The notes beneath the pieces were generated by a model. It saw nothing but the letters and a program-made list of their open reading frames with translations. It was not told the DNA's origin and made no database searches. From Pelecanus crispus (Eukaryota; Chordata; Aves; Pelecaniformes; Pelecanidae), in the NCBI RefSeq assembly GCF_030463565.1, contig NC_134644.1:97212765-97276764 (forward strand): a DNA stretch of 64,000 nucleotides. The letters run 5' to 3'. Below, one piece after another: positions 1 to 12,180 of the stretch (positions within the stretch are counted from its first letter, which is position 1; the number at the start of each line of letters is the position of its first letter). A program made the position numbers and the translations under genes.

Positions 1-3000
1 GGATGGCTCACAGCCCGTTTTAAAAATTGCTGGGGAAGTACTTCCTTCTGTGAGTGAAATTAGTCTTCTCAATGACTGAACAAGTCCAAGTCTAGCTAGG
101 CCAAACAAGGCAGAAAAAGATGTGGAGGCCTGATCAGTTTCCTGCCATAGTAGTACGGAGGTCTCCTGTGCCTGAAAGTTCCTAAAAGGAAAAATGTGCA
201 GACAGTTATGGGGGGCTTGTTCTGAACAGGGAAAATTGAAGGAAACAGGGTCTTAAACTAGCAACAGGAAGGTAACCTACTGGCTCCCTGATCTCTGGTT
301 AGGTTAAAATCTGTTAGCTTACCAGGCGTTAAACCTGTTCTGTAATTTTTTATTATTCCCCCCATACACACAGTTTTTCATCTCTCAAACTGTTGGAGCA
401 TTTTGCAAGGGTGTCTGCAGGCATGGTGAGTTACATCAGCTAACAGTGAGAAGAGTGGGTGATCAGCACCTCATAGGTTTGGGCTCTTCTAAGACTTTAA
501 TGATCAGAGGCAGAGAGCAGGTGGAAACCACTTTCACCACAACCTGACACACAGTGCTGACTGCTCTAAGTAATGCTGATAGGGGGCAGAAAGCTATAAA
601 CCCACTCTGTGCCTCACAACCCTAGTAGCAAAATTGCATCAGTTTACCTGTGAGCTAAGAAAGACTCAAGAGTAGTTAATGTATAAGCAAGCTGATCTAT
701 AATTACCCTAAGAACTAGTTTGAGAGCATTATTACTGTTACAAAATGTAACAGCAGTATTACATAAGCAGAATAACAATAGTACATCTCTAAATGGTTGC
801 AGACTGCCTCTTTTGACAGCTGTGGTAGAAAATGGATCACTGGATGGTCATGAAATGAATATTTTCCCTAATCAGAATGGAGAGCTTTATTACCCTTATA
901 ATTACTTGTTTAGCAGCCACTTATTAATTTTTTTTTTAGTCCATGAGTAATAAAATGGGCCTGTTTATTAAATAACATTTTAATTAGGAATCATTTTTAA
1001 CATGTGCCAAGTTCTTAATGTTTTCTCCTATGCAATTACTTAGATTAATGCTTGTAGTTCTGATAACTCCATTGACACCATCAGCCAAACTAAGCCTTGC
1101 CTGGTATACAGCTCATATAAAATAACAGGCTCCAGATGCCTCAGCTTCCCCAAACAACTAATTTTTAACATATTGCAATAGAATATTGCTTATTTTACTA
1201 AATAGCTTTTACATACTCCTGCTAGATACTGTGTATTTACAGCTCATTTGAATTCAAATGTACTATTTTTGCTCAGCTGAATTTCTTATTGACTGCACTG
1301 GAAAGCTTGCATTTAAACATTTTTTTAGGAAATTTCACATTTTCATTAAAACACACCTCAGAGGCAGTGTTGACAAATTGTTTTGCAAATGTCTACATAC
1401 TATTTGGCCATGCATAAAACTTGTTTAAAACATTATGAATGTTGATGTAATGTCGAGTAAATATTTTAAGTGTTGATCTCAAAATGAAATAGTCATGATC
1501 ATTCTGATGAAATTAAAATGTCTGTCTTTTGTCTCTTTCACAACAGCTGAACTTTTTTTTTTCTTTTTCTTTTTCCTTCTATTTTTTGAATGAGGATCAG
1601 CAGCATCAGAGTGCCTGCTTGTTTACACATGAGATATTGGCACAGATTCTTCTCTGGTCCTGGAGTTGCTTCCTCTTCTGTTTACAAAGAGCAGAAAAAC
1701 TCTGTTTCCCTTAAAGAAGCAGAGGGGTTCTCCAGCCCCCTTTTCTGTGAAGTTATTCAGCAGTTTGACTGACATGAGGTTTATTCACAGACTTTGAGGT
1801 CTAGGATTGCAGGTACCAGAGACTGAAACACTTGCTCAGGTCAAGAAGAGAGATGGCTGTCTTTTCACTAACATGGAACATGAGTAGGTCAAACACCCTG
1901 TGCTTGTTTGTGCAAGTAAAGCCCTATTTTGCCAGCTAGTACACCCAATTTTGGCATAGGAATTAGGCTAATAAAGTATGAATTCTGGTAATAGCATGGG
2001 ACCTACAGATTCCTTGCACAGTGCCAGCTGATTTTAGTAAGCCTTTGCTGATTTGTGCTCACCAAGTTTTCTTTCTAAATGCATAGTTTCCGCATGCTTA
2101 CCTACTGCTTCTCTAGCTCTTCTGTACAGGTTTGAGGCTAAAACTGGCCATCATAGATAGCAATACAAATTGTCTTACGTGATTCAGTTTCAGACATGGG
2201 CTTGTATTTCAGTCCTTTGTCATTTTAGGAGTTTCAACCTTGTGTCCCAGAGTTATCTGGAACACTAGCCATTCAAAAGTCAATGCAATTTCACCAGGAC
2301 AATTTAGCCACTGTGAAGCATCCCTATATAAGGGATGCCATGTGTTCCCTGGTTTTCATTAAAACCTTTTCTTTGGGATTATTCTAGTAAATGCTAGTTA
2401 CCATTTTTCAGTAAACACTGGATGCATAAATCCTTGTTTATAAGTTTAAACCCAGCTTTGAAGGTAGATTGAAGTGGGCTAAGGGTTCAAGCTGACTGTA
2501 AATGAGAAACGCATTCTGTTCTGAAATTAACATTTCCCTTCACACACAGGAACAAAGGAAAGAAAAGAAGAAATTGTCCTTTCTTCTGGAAAATTTCTAC
2601 AGTATTTTTCACCATATGACATCATCAGTGATAAGAACATAAATCTGGGAAAGATCTACATTTAATTTTTTTTTATTTCTGGATTTTGGAGGGCTCTAAA
2701 GAAAGCAGTCTTAGCTCACACGTATACCTCAGATCCTACACTTCAGTCACTATGAGAACAAGACTGAAAAAAAAAGTCAAAAAAAAAACCATCCCATGAT
2801 CACTTCTCCAGGTAGCAAAAAGACTTTGGAGAATGAGGCTTCCCAAAAATGTAAGAACCAGGTGGATTTGACTGAGGACTGGTTTGTGGACCCAACTGAT
2901 GGCTTGTCTGCACGTCAGATAGATGAAACAATTTCCAAAAATGGAGGAGCTTTCCTTGATTTTGTGCTGCAGATCCTTATTCCTGCAGCTTGTTTCTTCT

Positions 3001-3230
3001 CTGTTTTTGCTTGGGTTGGGTTCTAGCCAGTCTTGGGTGGTCAGTCTCACCATCCCATGGGATTTAAGATCCATATCTGGATCCTGGGCCTTCTTTGGCC
3101 TTGTTGGAATTTGTCTCCAACACAAAGATGTTGCAGTGTTGAATTAAAATGACAATTCAGAAGTTCCCTAGACTGCTGCCACATAGGGCAAATATTATTG
3201 TTTCTCGGTCATGTTGCCTAATTCCCAAGA
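1..3230. other. Upstream gene-free DNA, no recognised feature
   Basis: AT-rich non-coding DNA far upstream of IKZF1. The open frames here are short, show no family resemblance and have no convincing splice context. About 1240-1510 is an AT-rich, repeat-free stretch with homeodomain-like TAAT words, but nothing that supports a named element. I see no gene. Confidence 0.6.
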
Positions 3231-3236
3231 GTAAGG

Positions 3237-3257
3237 AATCATAGAATCATAGAATGC
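3237..3257 (-). repeat. CR1-type tail fragment
   Basis: Two tandem copies of the TCATAGAA unit, the reverse complement of the CR1 LINE 3' tail. The sequence after it does not continue into recognisable CR1 3'UTR, so this is only a relic of the tail or a copy whose body has decayed. Confidence 0.5.
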
Positions 3258-3679
3258 TTTCACCATCATGTTCTGGTACCATCAGGGCTCTTTGGAGGCT
3301 TTCTAAGTTGACTCAGAGGTTAATCAACCTTAGTTTTAGGGGAGATCTGTAGTGTCACTTGAGTGGAAAAGCCACAGATGACTTGGGCAGTGTTGCTAAA
3401 CTTCTCAGAACAGGATCCACCCAGGTCAGTTCATGAGGAGGGAAGCACCTCAGCTCTGCTCATACTGACTAGCTTATGGTCCTCTTAATCAGTCACATAT
3501 ATAACTCTAGCCTTCTGGGAAACACAAACTGGTACTTGATAGTCACACCCCTGAAATGTCCTTTGATAGTTTAGTTTTACCCTACAATGTCTGCTTTTTT
3601 TCTGACAAAAGACAGCAGAAGTTCCTCCTCTCACCCTGCTTCTGCTCTCCCCACACAAATTTTTATCTGATAGTCCTTG

Positions 3680-3720
3680 TTACAGCTATAGGAGACCTGG
3701 GTTCAAGTTCCCCATCTCCC
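3680..3720 (+). repeat. MIR-like / tRNA-derived SINE relic
   Basis: The stretch gacctgggttcaagttcc carries a good RNA polymerase III B-box (GGTTCAAnnCC) in the context typical of the tRNA-derived head of MIR-family SINEs. The flanks are too decayed to set boundaries. Chance resemblance is possible because only about 25 bases are convincing. Confidence 0.4.
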
Positions 3721-4821
3721 TGTAGGAGGGAGCCTATATTTGCCATAAGAGAGCATTGCCAGTTGATTGGACTGCTGAGGTATTGACCATTCTGGGTAAT
3801 GCTGTCTCTGTCTTGCCTGTTAAATCCTAAGAGCTTTATACAAGTGGGGAAGAGACTTGAAGCTAGGTCCTGTAGCTGAGTGCTTTTCGTGACTCCACAG
3901 CAGTGCATGGGAGTTGCAGAGATTCAACCAGCAGGGTGCACAAGTAAATCTGAGTTTGCTCAGGCAGAGGAGAGATGTCTATGTGGATGTACAATCTGTG
4001 TGCATGATCTAGCTGCTGGCTTGTGGGGTAAAAGCAGAGTGCTGACTTCACTGGGGAAACACAAACTGAGGGGCTGCCAGATTGAGGTGGCAGATGAGTC
4101 TTGGTTTGAGACTCTGGATTGTTCTACCAAGATACCTAAGCCTATAACAGCAACATAAATGTCAGTTTAAGACCTTTTGTGCATCAGCTTCCTTGACAGT
4201 TGGACCTGAGGCTTGGACCCTGCCTGTATCTGAGCTTCTTCTTCCTCTCTGAAAAAGCCTCCTGATGTGAAGATTGCCTTATCATGACAACCTCAACTCA
4301 ACTGAGTGTTTGGAAATGTTCTTTAGACAAGATAAGTTTCCTTTTTACAAGAAAAAAAAAAAAAGAAGAAAGAAAAATGAGGAACACTGGTGCACTAAGG
4401 ATTAATAGAAGCTTTTCTACTTAATCAGTTTTAAAGTCTAAGAGGCTGCTACCATGTCTATGTTCTGGTTTCAAGGAGAGAGGCAAACAATGCCTGTCAA
4501 ACTTGACTCTGAAAAGACACTAGCTTTTTCTGTGGTGGTACCCCTCAGTTTCCATTGCACTGGCTTGTCCTATTTTAAATTTGTAATGAAAGAAAAAATT
4601 CTAAAGCTGGTAATCATGTGCTTTCCTTGTATAAAAACACATCTTGTTTTTATCATCAGTAACCTGTACTACACAAGAGCTCTGACACATACATTTCAGG
4701 ATAGATTAGGAATTGCCTGCTGCATTTACATAACATTAAAATCACTGTCTAGATACACAAAATAAAATTAATACCTTCCTGATGCTCTAGTATGGGCTTG
4801 CATGAAAACGATTTTTACCTT
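3721..4821. other. Gene-free stretch, nothing recognised
   Basis: Unique-looking non-coding DNA with an A-rich run at about 4351-4380. The open frames in it (up to 103 codons) have no recognisable domain. Confidence 0.5.
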
Positions 4822-4839
4822 CCCCCCCCCCCCCCCCCC
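4822..4839 (+). repeat. Poly-C homopolymer (18 C)
   Basis: An uninterrupted run of 18 cytosines followed directly by ATGAACGC. Such a run can form an i-motif or G-quadruplex and is prone to length errors in sequencing. Confidence 0.95.
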
Positions 4840-4967
4840 ATGAACGCAACAGCCCCTCTCTTTATTTAGTAGGTTGGAAGGGAAAGATTTGATAGCTGAA
4901 TGAGGGGACACCTATGTAATTCATTTTTCTGGCAGACTTGGACTGCAGGCTTACTGCATTTAAGAAA

Positions 4968-5001
4968 GGGTGGGGGGGGGGTGGGGGCGGTGGCAGGGGG
5001 G
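4968..5001 (+). repeat. G-rich tract, potential G-quadruplex
   Basis: At least four closely spaced runs of three or more guanines (GGG, G10 or more, GGGGG, GGGGGG) separated by 1-9-nt loops. This satisfies the usual G-quadruplex rule on the + strand. No promoter or gene is adjacent. Confidence 0.8.
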
Positions 5002-6003
5002 AAAGTGTTGCAAAAAAGTATATGGAGTGTGTGACAGCCTGGCCCTATCTGACTCCCCATCATTCCTTGCAGCTGCCGGAAGCCAACCGCTCGTCTTTCC
5101 AAACCACATGCTCATGTGGGTAATGATATGATTTCCTCTGTCTTGTGTTTTCTGTGTGTGCTTCAAGAAAAGTAACCCCCCAAAAAACTCTACACACCCC
5201 AGTTATTCAAGACAGTACTGGCATCTCTCATCCTCCTGAAGTGATTCTTGCAGTGCTGGGACAAGCAGCTGGAGTCTTCATCTTCTGTCCCAAGCAGAGT
5301 GTTCACCATCATTCATGTTTTTCTTGATTGCTTTGGGCTTTATCCTTCATCTCACTAATAAATAGTGGCCCCGCCAACTGAAAAAAAAAGGAAGTGGGGT
5401 TCATATAATCTGGTTTCAGACTAGCATAAAATCTTTAGTATTTCACTTTGTTGGGAAAATCATTCACATATTACAAGAAAAAAAAAAGCAATATCAAGAC
5501 TTTTTTGTTGCATTTATCATCACTGTTCTATATTGAGGACCTTTAAAATGCTGCCTGTATGTCTATAAATGTTGGAAATAATAGATGTTTTACCAAGAGA
5601 AGTAAGACCACACTAATCTTGTTGGAAGTATCCATATACCAATTTCTTACGATAGGAAATAACACACAGTTTATTCTTCAGACAACTATCTTGTAGTCCA
5701 CATGAAGCCTTTCCCACTACATTATAACTACAAATTTTGGTGCTTTTATGAGTATTAAAAACAGGCTGTTGGTTTCCTGCAAGGCCATAGATGAGAACTT
5801 TGAGACAGTGAAGGAAAGGGTAGAATCAGGAGCTATTCTCAGTGAGAAGCAGCATGGGAGAGACAACAAAGGTTCTTGTTTAAAAAATAAACTGCTGAAT
5901 GGTGGAGGCAAGTTTCAAAGGCCCACTGAATGTCAGGGCTTACATTTTGATAGGCAATGTGAGATTATAGGCCAGAAAGGGCTCACCTCACCTCCCCTTC
6001 CCG
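5002..6003. other. Gene-free stretch, nothing recognised
   Basis: AT-rich non-coding DNA with short A-runs (about 5380 and 5477). The open frame at 5748-6047 runs into the poly-C tract and has no family resemblance. Confidence 0.5.
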
Positions 6004-6029
6004 CCCCCCACCCCCCCCCCCCCCCCCCC
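6004..6029 (+). repeat. Poly-C homopolymer (C6-A-C19)
   Basis: A run of 6 C, one A, then 19 C. It is the second long C/G homopolymer within 3.1 kb and a likely site of polymerase slippage and assembly length error. Confidence 0.95.
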
Positions 6030-6099
6030 GATTCCTTCCTTTTTTAAGTGATAGAATGAATATCTGATGGAGGTATCTAGGAAAAGATCTAATTTGGTC

Positions 6100-6960
6100 A
6101 AAAGGACAGGCAAGCATAATGATCTCTGTAGCCATATTCTGAATGAACATGACTGCAGCTAGATGTTTTTGTCATGATTAGAAGAAAGACTATTGCCATA
6201 ACCAAGATACAAGGGAATGAGAACTTGGAGTTAGCTGTTATAACTGTTGGATGTATAGCCGAGAATATTTTTAGAAATGTTCTAAAATAGTTTTCAAGTA
6301 CTGGCAATAGTCTGAATGTGAAAACCATGGGAGAGTTCTGAGCTGAGGATGAGGTTTTTGGGTGACAGTCTGAGTAGAGAGGCAGGATGCTGATTCGGTG
6401 TACTATGATTCAGAAGGAGGTCACGGTCAGAACTTGAAGGAGAGGAATGACACCTGTTTTGGCACTGTTGAACTTGAGCTTAGAGAAATATTCACAAAGA
6501 CGTGTTAGAGAAGGCTGAAATTTCAGTTTGGACAGAAAATGGCAGAAGCCAGACAGGAAAGTCTGGTTGATAAATCTGTCAATAATCGACATGGAATTGT
6601 TAGCTGAAATTGTAATTGCAAAAGCATCTTGCATCTTCTTATTTGGGGGCAGGAGGAGAAAAGGTCTAGGACAGAGCCTATAAGCCTCCCCAGAAAAAAT
6701 GGTTAAAGAACAAGAGGGGCTTCCAAAAAGCATGATGAAGCTAGGAGGAGGACCAAAAATCAGCACTGGTTTTGAAGTCATCAAGAAAAAGGAGATTATG
6801 TAAAACAACACAGACAGGACAAGAAGGAAAAGAGTGAGCAAGTTCTGGCTCTGAAACTTGACTGGAAAGTCATCATTAGAGATTTTGACCAGAACAGCTG
6901 GGGGTGGTGGGGAGAATGTCACTATATCCTTGCCCATGCTGGTAACACTTCACAGGCATC
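6100..6960 (-). pseudogene. Decayed L2-like LINE reverse transcriptase
   Basis: The minus strand has a 175-residue open frame (6937-6410) that reads like a degraded reverse transcriptase of an L2-clade LINE. In order I see VLVKISND, like the 'ALVKVTND' block before the first catalytic motif; then a hydrophobic LSVLF-type stretch where the LDLSAAFD motif A is expected; then RLCPRPFLL, resembling the SVLGPLLF block; and near the end LKFNSAKTGV, like the 'LNSxKTEV' block. A second minus frame (6328-6098) may continue into the C-terminal region. Catalytic aspartates are not preserved and several frameshifts are needed, so it is dead. An old CR1-like insertion follows at about 6970. The assignment rests on block order rather than any long match. 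Confidence 0.55.
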
Positions 6961-6969
6961 TGTTTTCAG

Positions 6970-7040
6970 CCACTGTGTAAGACAGAATATTAGGTTAGAT
7001 GGTCCTCTGGTCTGACCAAGTTCAGATCTTCTTAATTTCA
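6970..7040 (+). repeat. Ancient CR1/L3-type LINE 3' end
   Basis: The segment around ttagatggtcctctggtctg, followed by a TTCTTA-type ending, resembles the 3' end of an old CR1/L3 family common in turtles and crocodilians ('gctagatggaccattggtctgaccc'). It lies on the opposite strand to the L2-like fossil beside it. Confidence 0.6.
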
Positions 7041-7908
7041 GTGGAGTAAAAGGTGCAGAAACTAGATTAGACACTCTAGGGTGGAAATGGAATACAGGAA
7101 ATGTTATCAGTGCTTGCAGACAGTACACTCAATGTGTTCAGATATGAAGGGGAAATGTAGGAGGTAACTGGACAGGCAAGGGAAGTCAAGGATGGGAGAG
7201 ACTGCGGCAGAATTGGCATGGGAACGCGACAGATGGGTTATGCAGAAGAGTAACGAAGGAGGTGAGAATGGGTGTGAGTGAGATCAAGGGATCATAGGGT
7301 GGATGCAATTACTGGGAAAACTGGAAGAATTAGAGAAAAATAATTGCAAAATTCCTGTGCCTGTGGGAGTGGTGAGGGAAAGTTGCAGGACATGAAGGAG
7401 GCAAAGTGGTGCTATTGGGAGTGTAGAGGTCATACTGGGCCAATTTGCAACTGTTACTCCTTTGCAAATTGTGAACAGGAATAGCACAGCGAAGTGCAAT
7501 TGAAGTCATCTGTTACTTTTCGTACTTTTTATTAATAACAGTGAAATTATGCATGCAATATAAGGAATCTTATGCACTTATAACTTGCAGTGCTTTGGTC
7601 AAACAACCAGAGGTGACCAATTGCTGCAGTGGCCTCAGAATATGTAAAGAAAGCATGATTCCTTCAGTGCTTTCCCGTTCACCCTGGGGGCTGCCAGATG
7701 GGTTCCTCTTCCTTCACCCCCACCACAGCAGCAGCAGCCAGATTTCCCTCCACTCAGTCCCCACCTCCCTGGTCACTGAGGGACTGGGTGTGTAATTTGC
7801 TTAGTCCTGCTCAGTTTCACTCAGAGCTCAGAAATCCAGGGTATAAAAGGGATTGACAAATGCTCAAAGATGTGTATTATATTTTGCTCTTCCACTGCAA
7901 AAAAAATT
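7041..7908. other. Gene-free stretch, purine-rich then unique
   Basis: About 7100-7400 is unusually purine-rich on the + strand and could be the decayed 5' continuation of the L2-like fossil. I cannot show it. A short CAG-type run lies near 7727-7740. No gene is seen. Confidence 0.4.
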
Positions 7909-7923
7909 GGGGGGGGGGGGGGG
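7909..7923 (+). repeat. Poly-G homopolymer (15 G)
   Basis: A run of 15 guanines directly after an A-run and TT. It is the third G/C homopolymer of at least 15 nt in this part of the window. Confidence 0.95.
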
Positions 7924-8040
7924 CGGACTATTTCCCCTAAAATGTCCTAAGTGATTTAGGAAGCCTGTGCCACCGTACATTGGCCTTACTTCAGACAGTC
8001 TGAAAATTCCATCCAAAATGGCAATGCAATGGCAGACTAG

Positions 8041-8830
8041 TCATAGAATCATAGAATCATACAATCGTTTAGGTTGGAAAAGACCTTTAAGATCATCCAG
8101 TCCAACCATTAACCTAACATTACCAATTCCACACTAAAACAATTAAACCAATTAAGGGTAGACTAGACTAAACCATGTCCCAAAGTGCCACGTCTGCCCA
8201 TTTTTTGAACACTTCCAGGGATGGTGACTCCACCACCTCTCTGGGCAGCCTGTTCCAATGCCTGACTACTCTTTCCATGAAGAAATTTTTCCTAATATCC
8301 AATCTAAACCTCCCCTGGCACAGCTTGAGGCCATTTCCTCTTGTCCTATTGCTAGCTACTTGGGAGAAGAGACCAACACCCACCTCACTCCAACCTCCTT
8401 TCAGGTAGTTGTAGAGAGCGATGAGGTCTCCCCTCAGCCTTCTCTTCTCCAGGCTAAACAACCCCAGTTCCCTCAGCCACTGCTCATAAGGCCTGTGCTC
8501 CAGACCCTTCACCAGCCTTGTTGCCCTTCTCTGAACACACTCCAGCACCTCAATGTCTTTCTTGTAGTGAGGGGCCCAAAACTGGACACAGTATTCCAGG
8601 TGCGGCCTCACCAGCGCCGAATACAGGGGCACAATCACCTCCCTGCTCCTGCTGGCCACACTATTCCTGATACAAGCCAGGATGCTGTTGGTCTTCTTGG
8701 CCACCTGGGCACACTGCTGGCTCATGTTCAGCCAGCTGTCAACCAACACCCCCAGGTCCTTTTCAGCCAGGCAGCTTTCCAGCCACTCTTCCCCAAGCCT
8801 GTAGCGTTGCATGGCGTTTTTGTGACCTAA
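8041..8830 (-). mobile_element. 5'-truncated CR1 LINE, 3' part of ORF2
   Basis: A minus-strand CR1 non-LTR retrotransposon. A 214-codon open frame (8812-8168) encodes the C-terminal part of the ORF2 reverse transcriptase. The hallmark blocks are [71 protein letters not shown] and [19 protein letters not shown]. The frame ends at a stop and is followed by a 3'UTR of about 100 bases and the ATTCTATGA-type tail (8041-8066). The endonuclease and catalytic palm are missing through 5' truncation, as is usual for CR1, so the copy cannot move by itself. An undisrupted frame over 640 bases suggests a fairly young insertion. The 5' boundary (8824-8845) is uncertain because the sequence stops matching gradually. 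Confidence 0.95.
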
Positions 8831-8845
8831 TGAGTCCTAATGAGA

Positions 8846-11550
8846 GCACCTTTATTTGCCACATAGCAGTCAATCAAAACTATGTAAAATCCATTAAGAT
8901 CTCAACTCACTTGGGGAATACAAATTTCAGTATCGTAGCATAAATGTATCAGATGAACTGGAAGGTGTTTTCACCCAGTAGTACTGGAAATTGAAAATTG
9001 ACATTTTCCTTCAAAAGCCATACTTAGTTACGTATTACTACAGTAGGAGAGAAATGAGAACCCTAATTGCAGTTCTTTAGAAAGTAAAAGTAGGTTTTTA
9101 TTATTTTACTTAGTTATACATTTATTCATGAGATATATTACAAGATGTGTATGTTTATGAATCTTTTTACTTCCCCTGCCTTAATGTAGTTAGTAATCTT
9201 AAGTTACTTTATTTCTGTAAAGCATTTCTGTTCTTAAATTTTCAAAACATAGCAATGATTCTGATATTTAGTTCTTTCTCTAATTCTTCATGGGGAAAAA
9301 AAAAAAAAAAAAGGAGCTGCCAGAATAGCCATAAAGATTTTTTGTTACTTTGTTTGAGTTTGTGTATTTAAATAGTATTCTTAACTTTGTTTCCCTATGC
9401 ATTTTTCCATGAAATATTACCATTTTCAGACTGAGATCTACTAGGCCAAATTCTTACTTAGTATAGATCAAACTAGCACTTTCACAGCTGGCTAGTTTGC
9501 CTTATTGAAGTGTGGAATTTATTTATGTGATGGAATTTGGGAGTAGCAAATTTGAGTTCTGGTTTTGGTTTTTTACTAATAATAACCTGTAGCAGCAACC
9601 ACAAGAACAACAAAGTGGCAGGAAAAGCTTTTGTAGTAAAGGATTTCTGCATGTATTTGGAATAAAGAAGAAAAAAGATGAAAAATCCCAGATTCTGAAA
9701 ATGCTGAGGTTCTGAAATAATGGTCAAATTCTCATTTCCTCTCTTATTTCAAAAGCAGGCTATCAGTTGCAACTGAACAATAGTTAGGATGCAGAGCTTG
9801 AAGATATAAAATCACAAGACAGGTCCCAGGATTTCCTGGATGTTCACACCAGTCATTAAAACACACACACAAAGAAATATTCCAAGAAGTTAAAAATAAC
9901 CAAAAAAGCAGAGAAATACATGTGGAATATTGACTGCTTCAGCTGAGTTCAGAGAGCACCATTGTTCTCTGATTAGAAAACTGGGTCATACATGTGGATG
10001 TTTATTGTATTAGCTCAGCAGATGTGAGTGATAGTATTTTCTGAACCTCATATGCAACATTCTACATGTTCAGTCTGACATTTTTTTAAAACCCTGAGCC
10101 CCACAACTGTTGGAGGTAAGCAAGAAAAATGTTCTCATTTACTATATACCCAATTTTGTCCAATTATGAGCCGAACTTTTCCTCTATGTAAGAATAAGTA
10201 CTTATTGATTTAAGAAGAAACAGGCACATTGATCCAAAGGGAAAATACACTGTACATGTTGATCAATATTTACCTTGCAGGACAAAACATCCTGATATTC
10301 ACTTCAAGGCAGCAATATATACATATTGCTGCATGTTTGTGTCATTAAGTCAGGTAACTGGGCTAGATTTCCATCTAACAATATAAACTCTTTTAATGAT
10401 TATTTTTCTAGTCAAATATTAGTCTCTAAAGGGAAGAAGGAGTTAGAGGACCAGAAAAAGAATAATTGTTCACCTCCCTTGAGGTAAGTAATACTTTTCA
10501 TTAAACTCAGCTGATGCCTATCAAGACTGATTATATAGTATAAGCAATGAGAATTCCTCCAAATTCCTCCTAAAAGTATTTACCTATACCAAGGTAAAAT
10601 TGGAAATCTAAGCATACGTGTCTGAAGATATTTACATGCCTAGCTTGTAATTAGTTTGATGTCAATGAACTTGTACAAGAAGGAGCTCTTTCCTTTTAAT
10701 TTCTGAAGACGGAGTGCATCTGAGTTCCCAGAATACCTTTAAAAATTCTGTGCAATCCAGGTGTCACTGGCTCTTCTCTTGCAGTCCTGCCACAGGGCAG
10801 GGGTTTCTTCTTGCTGGAATTCATTGACATAGAGCTAACCATAAATTATACAAAGATAAACTAATTATAGTGTAATGGGGCAGTCATGGTACACATTTTT
10901 TTTCTCTGACATTTCTTTTCTGTCCCATAATAGCTCTAACACTGGGTTAATCATTTTTATTTAAATGTTTTCTTTATGGCTAATTTCACCCTAATATCAC
11001 CCATCTCCATCTTGAGTCTCCTGAGGCACTCGCTATGAAGGACACACCCAGGGAAGGGGCAGGCATGGGACAAAGAGAAGCTGTGACAGGTACGCAGTTA
11101 ATATCTATTCTTGACATGAACAACTCCATGATAAAAGTGTATAATACATGTTGCTTCAGACCACAATAAATAACATGGCCCTCCCTTCAAATCGCCTTTA
11201 TTGTCTCCTCCTCCAGAGAATATGCCTGAAAGCTGTGGATCCTTTCTGCATGACTTTGCCCAGGTGGGGCCCTTTCTAAGCCTGCCCATAGCTGAAATTT
11301 ATGTTTAAATTCTCATCACCTTGTCTCTCAGTCACCTTTCACCTTGTCTCTCACCATTGGCAGAGACAAGCCTATCCTGTCCTGTCCTGTTCATGTCCAT
11401 TCAAAATGCTGGAAACATCATTGCCTTAGCACATGGTTTGGGAGTTTGTATCTACCCCCGGCTCTCCATCCTCGGTTTAATCTACGATTTACTTACAGTA
11501 CTTCTGCTGGGAAGCTCTTGTATCCCTGACTGCTCTCCCCAGCCTGCTCA
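8846..11550. other. Gene-free stretch, nothing recognised
   Basis: AT-rich DNA with a poly-A run (about 9295-9312) and short CA repeats near 9861. No open frame here resembles a known protein, and I see no recognisable repeat family. Confidence 0.5.
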
Positions 11551-11650
11551 TACCCTTAATTGGTTTAGTGGTGGACTTGGTAATGTTAGGTTAATGGTTG
11601 GACTGGATGATCCTAAAGGTCTTTTCCAACCTAAGCAATTCTATGATTCT
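11551..11650 (+). mobile_element. CR1 LINE 3' end fragment
   Basis: About 100 bases of CR1 3'UTR in the + orientation, from cccttaattggttta through ggactggatgatcct and ttttccaacctaa to the tail. It is the same 3'UTR type as the reverse complement of 8041-8160, so both belong to one subfamily. It is truncated within the 3'UTR and has no coding part. Confidence 0.9.
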
Positions 11651-12174
11651 CCTTTCAAATTGGCACTTTCTCTGGTTACTTGTGGGGCTGGGAACAATGC
11701 GTCTGTATGTACCATCTTGGCTACCTTATTTTGTCCCTTGAACCTGTTCGTAGCTGTTATCCTTACCAAACTTGATAACAACTACAATGATGTTGTGCTT
11801 CAAGCCCTGGCCTATTGATTTGCCTGATAATATCTCACTGTTTCCTTAAGTTCCCTGTGTGTAGCTGTTGGTTATCCATTGTCTGATTAATGTGGCACAC
11901 TGCCACACATGATGGAGCCCTAGACCCTGAATGGCATCTGCTTGTTTCCAGGTAATGCAAATAATAAAAATAATCTGAAGTACAGCTTTTTAGAAGCCCA
12001 GGTTGTAAAAGGCTGTTCACCTGCCAAATGGGCATGCCTGCACCTGGATGAAAGCAAGAGATATGATGTTCCCTACCTATGCTGTGCATCTGCTGGAGTA
12101 AACAGTTCTACACTAGGAGTCAGACAGACATGCTGGTATCTTCACGCTAGCATCAATGTGGCTATTTGTCTTTC
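11651..12174. other. Gene-free stretch between CR1 and LTR
   Basis: Unique-looking non-coding DNA. The open frame at 11321-11818 starts before the CR1 fragment, reads through it and ends here, so it is not a gene. Confidence 0.5.
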
Positions 12175-12180
12175 AGCTCA
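12175..12180 (+). repeat. Target-site duplication, left copy (AGCTCA)
   Basis: AGCTCA directly precedes the LTR and is repeated exactly at 13210-13215 directly after it. A 6-bp duplication is the usual size for class II (ERVK-like) retroviral integrases. Confidence 0.75.

Noticed and set aside
8258..8830. 190-codon + strand frame
   Set aside because: Antisense shadow of the CR1 ORF2 on the minus strand.
11321..11818. 165-codon + strand frame
   Set aside because: Runs through a CR1 3' end fragment, so it mixes repeat and unique DNA.
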